Positions 17,228 to 22,043 of a DNA stretch of 22,043 bases are shown here, piece after piece (position 1 is the stretch's first letter; every line of letters starts with the position of its first letter). The position numbers and the translations under genes are program-made. Origin of the DNA: Perkinsus marinus ATCC 50983 (Eukaryota > Perkinsozoa > Perkinsida > Perkinsidae); assembly GCF_000006405.1 (NCBI RefSeq), contig NW_003200744.1, positions 156,154 through 178,196 of the forward strand, in the 5' to 3' direction. Below the pieces are notes generated by a model. That model saw only the letters and a list, made by a program, of their open reading frames with translations, was not told the DNA's origin and searched no databases.

Positions 17228-18880
17228 ATGAACGGCTTCATGTGGAACACTCTTGAGCCTGTGGAGAATCGGATAGCTACTCTCGAGGCCTTTGCTGTTG
17301 GGTTGACTAAGTACTACTCCCAACTACTTCAAGACTGTAGACCTGCGGGCTTGCCAGGATGGAAATTTGCGGATCACGAAATTGAACGTTTAGTGGTGAT
17401 CCTGTCGTACTTGTACGAGAATCAGAACGGCTACTATCTGCAGCAGAGAAACACGGCTCGTCGGGCAAGGGTCAATGAGGAGACCCAGGCTTCGGTACGT
17501 CATCTAGGTATCAGCAACAGATGTCTTAGACACCAGTTCTCTGTGAGTGCTGATAAATGGATGGTATGGTGTTGTAGTTGTAGTAGATGTGAGGAGGTGA
17601 AGCTGTTGTAGCGTTATATTGTTGATATGGACGTTGATCCGAAAAAGCCAGGCAGCTTCGCTCCGCTGTGGGCTACCATTGGAGCCGTTAATCAAGTTGA
17701 TCAGCATGTAAGCTATGACGTCACGTTATATTCATTACTACTGCTTCCTCATTGGAGTTTCACCCGTTTTACGTGAAGTGGCGTAAAACTCGGTGAAAAA
17801 CGCGATATTCGCGGTGATATGCAGTAGTCGTGAAATATGATTTTCACTAGTGTTTTTCATATCACTAGGGTGAAACACCAATTCCTTTTCATGTGTTGTT
17901 GTTATTGCAGATTGGCTGTAGTCCTCGCTCGGTGAAGCTCGTGGCGAAGAAACATATATTTCTTATACTGCCAGATCGCGACGCCAGTGTTGGGATGAAA
18001 TCTGGAAAGTGAGTTCAAATAGAGGTCTGCATTATTGTATTGTGCTCAATTTCAGAGCGGTCCGTATATTCCCGTGCTCCTTGAACTCGCACGATAGTCT
18101 GCGTAGATGGCATGCTGGGGAAAAAGTAGCCGAAAATGCAGTAGCTCTGTCGTGGACGGTAAGTTGCTGAGGAAATCAGTGGAGTTTCACCCAATACACA
18201 ATCTTCAGTAAATAGCTACATAGCCTTTCCCTTAGCTAATTTATCGCTTCTTACTCATCTGTATATATCTGCCTTTTCTATCTATCCCATTCTGCTCTAG
18301 TCGTTGAGTAGAAAAGTGCACTAGTGATATGAAAAACAGTAACTGCATAGCGAGAATATTGGGGTTTTCACAGAGTATTACGCCACTTCACGTAAACGGG
18401 TGAAACTCCAGTGACGAGCAATTTGAGTTCAGCCGTCGTCGGGAAAGACGAGGGCCACAAAGGGTCGGGTCAAAGTTGAGGCCAAAGCCATCGAGGAGGA
18501 CGATTGGTGCGCTCTGTGGATCATGACCAGTGACGAATTTGAAGCGGGGACGGTATCGTTTTGCTGTTGGGAGAAGGAGTATAGGAAGTATTATATTCGA
18601 CATAACAACGACAATATTGATGTAATTCGACGAGATTTTGGTAAGAGTTGGTGACAAGTAGTTGGTTGTGCAGGCATGTGTAGAGGAAGTGGGCAGTAGC
18701 GGCTTTAAGCAGGCGGCGTCTTTTAATTTATTATTGCGATCTGGTAGGGTACCGGGATCGAACCTGCGACCTTTCCAATGTGCTCCTGTTACAGACTGCG
18801 ACCCGAGAATCAATCGAAACGGCAGTAGTGTGATGAACATTTCGATCGACCCTAGTGTGCTTGAGGAGCATCTGCGGTAG
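17228..18880 (+). CDS. Seven-exon protein with AbfB-like beta-trefoil segment (305 aa)
   Basis: Exons are 17228-17494, 17612-17707, 17911-18008, 18056-18158, 18433-18640, 18684-18743 and 18795-18880; introns are 117, 203, 47, 274, 43 and 51 nt and all phases agree. The N-terminal 90 residues are helical and charged (MNGFMWNTLEPVENRIATLE). In exons 5-6, VSFCCWEKEYRKYYIRHNN followed by DFEEVGSSGFKQAASFNLL matches the repeat pattern of the AbfB (CBM42) domain: S-F-x-x ... Y-Y-I/L-R-H-x-N ... F-x-x-D/A-A-S/T-F. AbfB domains bind arabinose side chains in arabinofuranosidases. No catalytic domain is seen here and I see no signal peptide, so the role is unknown. The last intron is tRNA-like; introns 2 and 4 hold family A MITEs. 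The 5' end could extend if an upstream exon exists. Confidence 0.6.
17753..17880 (-). mobile_element. Family A MITE, copy 5, in an intron
   Basis: TTGGAGTTTCACCCGTTTTA to GGGTGAAACACCAA, with the interior cggtgaaaaacgcgatattc. It makes up 128 of the 203 bases of intron 2 of the AbfB-like gene. Confidence 0.8.
18318..18410 (+). mobile_element. Family A MITE, copy 6, left end missing
   Basis: Keeps cactagtgatatgaaaaac, the interior cataGCGAGAATATT and the right end acgccacttcacgtaaacgg then gtgaaactcca. The left terminus is lost. It lies 22 bases upstream of the acceptor of exon 5 of the AbfB-like gene. Confidence 0.7.
18744..18794 (-). other. tRNA-derived sequence forming a complete 51-nt intron
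   Basis: The intron GTAGGGTACC ... GTTACAG carries on its minus strand GGTTCGATCCC (B box, plus-strand 18754-18764), preceded by ATTGGAAAGGTCGCA, the anticodon-arm to T-arm stretch typical of tRNAs. Splicing it out joins TCT-G to AC-TGC in frame. Left in, the frame also stays open, so retention is possible. Confidence 0.5.
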
Positions 18881-18908
18881 AAAAAAGGAATCTTTCCGCG
18901 TGCGGTGG

Positions 18909-21900
18909 ATGAGGGTGTTGCTCAGTTCTGACAAGTCGCGAGTAGAGGCGCAGGAGGCCGAGCAGGTGAGTGTCGGCGTGGGAAAATATGTTCAGTTTCC
19001 CCGAGCTTCCTGCGCTCGAGAATTATGAATATTCGCACACGGTTATGCGTAAAAGTGTAGAGAAATCAAGGAAAATTCCCCAAAATTTTCCAAAATTTTC
19101 CAAATTTTTATAGTTTCACCATCACATGTAGTTGACCATGTGCATACATTTCCACAGTGGTGAATGTCGCCGCCAGCTGTATGTGATATATGTTCGCTTC
19201 CTTCAACTGAGCTCAGGAGTTTCCTCATTATATTATGAGAATTTACCGTCGAATTCGGGTAAGAGTGGGCAAAAACCGACAAAAATTTCTCGAAATTTTC
19301 TCATAATTTTCATTTTTTCATCAACACGTAGTATACTCCCACATTATCAATTTCTCAGGGTTCTTCCACCGTCGGTCGATTGGAATCCGGAATATTACAC
19401 GACAGGTTCTCCTCCACGTTATACAGGCTCGGCCATTCCATGTGATGCTCAGTTCGATTCCTAGTCGGGGAAGCGGGTCCTCTGGTGCCGAGCGTGGCGA
19501 GACAGACGTGGTAAGCAGGGGGGAGGGGCGCTTGATGGTGGTGCTTAGATTATCTTATTATGCAGTCGGCGCGGTCTCAGAAACGTACTCGAGATTTGCG
19601 ATCGGCTCGGCAGAAGGTCAAGAAGAAGGATGGTACTCATAGTAATACCGGTAGTTATCACCGCGGTCAACTGGTGAGTGCATGGGTGTAGTGAAGTTTG
19701 TAAGGGAAGGATGTGTTCAGGTTCGGCCTAGTGTCGTGTATGACAGCGTTTTCGACTTGACACTAGAGCACGATGAGGCTCCGGATGTCTCTCGGATCGA
19801 CCCTGCACCATCGACGGCCTCCGTCGCTGCGTTACTGGTCAGTTTTCAGCGCTTGCAAGATTTTGGTATTTTCGGGGCTGTTAGGAGTTGGAGGAGGCTA
19901 GACGGGCGCTGAGTGTTGCTTTGGATAAGGAATTGGAAAGTCAGAGGAAAATTAAACTGTTGCAGAAGCAGTTGGAATCTGGCAGAGAGGCTCAGGTGGG
20001 TCTGTGTGCATCATAGTTGGGGTTCGGTTAATCATGAGGGTCGTTGAGAAATAGTTTTCAACATATGGTCAGTGCAGTAGTGAAAGGCAAGTATCATCTA
20101 GAGAGGAGGAATAGGTGTCCAAGCGTTTTTTTTTTCGAAAATGAGAGTAAATGTTAGTAAAAGTGTAGAAGTTAGGATGAAAACGCGACATTTCCTCATG
20201 CATGCTCTCCTCGTATATCATGACTAGTATTTCCTATAGGAAGTGAAGCAACTAAGGAGAGAATTGAGTAGAACTAAGGAGAAGCTTGAGAAGGTGGAGG
20301 CCGAGGCTCGCGAGAAGATAAGGACTTTACAGCGTGAACTGGCTTTGGAGTTGGAGGCGAAGGACGAGGCATTGGTAAGGAAAAACCGCAACAACAGGCA
20401 CTTTCGCGTTGTGCGTGCGTGCGTGATGAATTATCTTGACTGAACTACCGACCGTCCGAGGGCATCAGGTGGATCAAACGAGTCCTCTATATTCCGAGGT
20501 TTGCAGAAAAACTCGAGTACGCCCACAGCTTCAAGAAATATGTGCGAAAACAATTTTTGACGAAAAAACGTCCAGCCCGGGGATCGAACCGGGGACTAAC
20601 TTCAGGATCGATTTGGGTGCACGCTTCGAAATCTATGACTATCAAATGAGCAATTGCAAATCATTTTTGATCATCTCACCTCCACAACGATCATTACATT
20701 TCCAAAAGTTGTGGACTATTCGAGCTCCACCCCTTCGTCACGAAGGCCTAGTTAGGAGGGTTGTTTTACAGTGTACAGCAGGACTTTATGCAAAGCGATA
20801 TTCTCATATTTTGGGAGTTCGAAATTCAACGTGATAACTATGGAGTTTCACCCGTTTTACGTTAAGTGGCGTAAAACTCGGTGAAAAACGCGCAATTCGC
20901 ACTATGCAGTAGTCGTGAAATATGTTTTTCATATCACGGTCGGGAAACTCCAATGTGAATCAGTTGACAACTTAGTCTAAGCTTATTGTTATGCTATCGA
21001 AATGAAGATAGCCATAACGAGCATTTTGATTTTACATTCAACTGTTTGGTTTACACTGTAGAAACAAACTGAAGTTCTCGAGGAAAAGCTGGAGAGAAAA
21101 CAGGCTAGTCAGGAGGAAGCGCTCGACAATATGAAGTCGTTAAGAAAAGAACTAAAAAAGAAAACTGAGCGGCTGAGGGCACTGCAGCAGCAGCAAGAAA
21201 TGATGGTGACTTTGGAATTTATGAGAAGTAGTTTAGGAGCTTTGCTTAGGGTATGGTTGATGACAAAAGAGTGGTATCGTTGGAGCAGGAGTTGCAGACA
21301 GAAAACCAAAATGTGATGAGATCTCTTAGGAGGGAACTGGAGAGGAAGGAGGTGATGATGAAGAACCTCCGAGATCAGCTTGAAAAGGTGAAGGTAGGGG
21401 AGTTCGATGATAGTTTGGGAGGAGGCATTCGGTGATGGTTTAACAGGGGAGTATGGGAGCACTGCGAGCTGAGAAGGAGGAAGCGCGGAATGCTAGTCGG
21501 CAGGCTGTGCTCAGGCTGGAGGGGGAGTTGGCGGAGGCTGAAGCGAAAGTAAAGGAGTTTAAGGAGGAACAGGTGGGTGGGGAATTTTTCATGTTTCCGA
21601 GGGAAACTCATTTTGCTAGGAACACATTCTTCAATCAGTTTCCCATGCACATGTCATCATCGCATTAGGAGCATTTCTACCATTTTTATAAAACTCTGGG
21701 GAATGTTATTTTTCAAAGATATACGGGTCTCTGGTGGGGGTTAATCGTAGTACTCATCGTGAGCCTGGCTGTGGTAGTTGATGAGAAATCATCACGTGTC
21801 TGGTTCTCAGGCTTACATTCAGTGGTGGCTTTGGTGATGATGTAGAAAAAACAAGTAGCGTTTCCGAATCTTCAAACTTGGCAAGATTTAAAACATTGTG

Positions 21901-22043
21901 ACGATTCTTTGCAGTTGAAAAAATCGTTTTCTTTTCGGGCCGGTTTGAACATAATATGTGTAGGAGGCGGCGGATGCGAGGTGGCAGGAGGCGCAAGTTG
22001 AGAAGCAGGCTAGAGAGGCAGAGATTGTCGAGCTGAAGAGAAC
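18909..22043 (+). CDS. Long coiled-coil protein, 3' end beyond the window
   Basis: Eleven exons are visible: 18909-18965, 19359-19405, 19453-19510, 19566-19673, 19721-19837, 19885-19995, 20240-20374, 21062-21205, 21250-21393, 21447-21572 and 21964-22043 (open). All but one intron are phase 0. The start is the ATG nearest the 5' end (MRVLLSSDKSRVEAQEAEQ), 28 bases after the previous stop. Exons 2-5 encode a low-complexity basic and then acidic region (SARSQKRTRDLRSARQKVKK). From exon 6 on it is almost uninterrupted heptad coiled coil (ELEEARRALSVALDKELE, LRRELSRTKEKLEKVEAEA). Exons 8 and 9 are both 144 nt and alike (MKSLRKELKKKTERLR and MRSLRRELERKEVMMK). Exons 2-3 rest on a weak GTTCTC donor. 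A cytoskeletal or basal-body role is plausible but not shown. Confidence 0.7.
18969..19156 (-). mobile_element. Family B MITE starting at the donor of intron 1 of the coiled-coil gene
   Basis: About 188 bp from gtcggcgtgggaaaatatg through aaagtgtagagaaatcaagg and tcacatgtagttgaccatgt to atttccacag. The element begins within three bases of the GTGAGT donor, so its terminus may have contributed to the splice site. Confidence 0.7.
19174..19344 (-). mobile_element. Second family B MITE in the same intron
   Basis: gtgatatatgttcgcttcc, ctcaactgagctcaggagtt, cgaattcgggtaagagtg and tttttcatcaacacgtag. In direct orientation with the previous copy, 17 bases away. Together they make up nearly all of the 393-nt intron. 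Confidence 0.7.
20566..20640 (-). other. tRNA-derived sequence with B box and oligo-T end
   Basis: On the minus strand: GTTAGTCCCC, GGTTCGATCCC (plus-strand 20580-20590), CGGGCTGGACG and then TTTTTT, the order at the 3' end of a tRNA gene with its Pol III terminator. The T arm pairs in four of five positions. The 5' half is not cloverleaf-like. It lies in the 687-nt intron 7 of the coiled-coil gene, whose remaining bases show only the family A copy. Confidence 0.55.
20841..20952 (-). mobile_element. Family A MITE, copy 7, in an intron
   Basis: TGGAGTTTCACCCGTTTTAC to CGGGAAACTCCA, with the whole interior conserved. Length is 112 bp, close to copy 1 in reverse. Confidence 0.85.

Noticed and set aside
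1-22043. CRISPR array or bacterial operon
   Set aside because: The repeats are dispersed MITEs in both orientations, and the genes have spliceosomal introns and no ribosome-binding-site pattern.

Overview
The window looks like nuclear DNA of an intron-rich, compact protist. Most introns are GT-AG and only about 39-55 nt long. Genes lie head to tail with gaps as small as about 70 bp, and several predicted starts have a splice-acceptor-like AG a few bases upstream, as expected of spliced-leader trans-splicing. A flagellar-protein candidate and surface glycosylation genes are present. A perkinsid (Perkinsus-like) or related alveolate is my best inference; nothing here proves it.

Layout: every gene I can build left of about 8.9 kb is on the minus strand and every gene from 9.26 kb rightwards is on the plus strand, so 8.9-9.26 kb is a divergent strand-switch region. 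The minus-strand block holds, from the switch leftwards, six small genes (about 8.9 to 2.5 kb). At least four share an exon with an S/H-x-[IVL]-x-F-A-D-E-x-P-like core and share intron phases (phase 1 before the core exon, phase 0 after it); the other two share the layout or parts of it. Then come a signal-peptide gene (2107-1334) and a six-exon gene of unknown function (1263-219).

The plus-strand block holds: a one-exon mitochondrial FAM210/DUF1279-like gene (9260-9631); a CFAP144/FAM183-like flagellar gene (10284-12177); a 12-exon type II membrane glycosyltransferase with a PLOD-type GT domain and a C-terminal cysteine-rich hevein-like module (13253-16911); a 7-exon gene with an AbfB-like beta-trefoil segment (17228-18880); and the 5' part of a long coiled-coil gene that runs off the window (18909-22043).

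Three families of small mobile repeats run through the window. Family A is a roughly 110-bp palindromic MITE (7 copies, termini GGAGTTTCAC/GTGAAACTCC). Family B is a roughly 185-bp element with CAGTGTKGGAA-type termini (15 copies or fragments, ten of them inside introns). The third is a set of tRNA-derived sequences with a perfect Pol III B box, two of which make up most of an 82-nt and a 51-nt intron. Introns of 39-55 nt usually have no repeat and most of the longer ones contain one, so intron growth here seems to be driven by these elements. The gene models were assembled by hand from reading frames, splice-site consensus and phase bookkeeping; no transcript or homology search was available.
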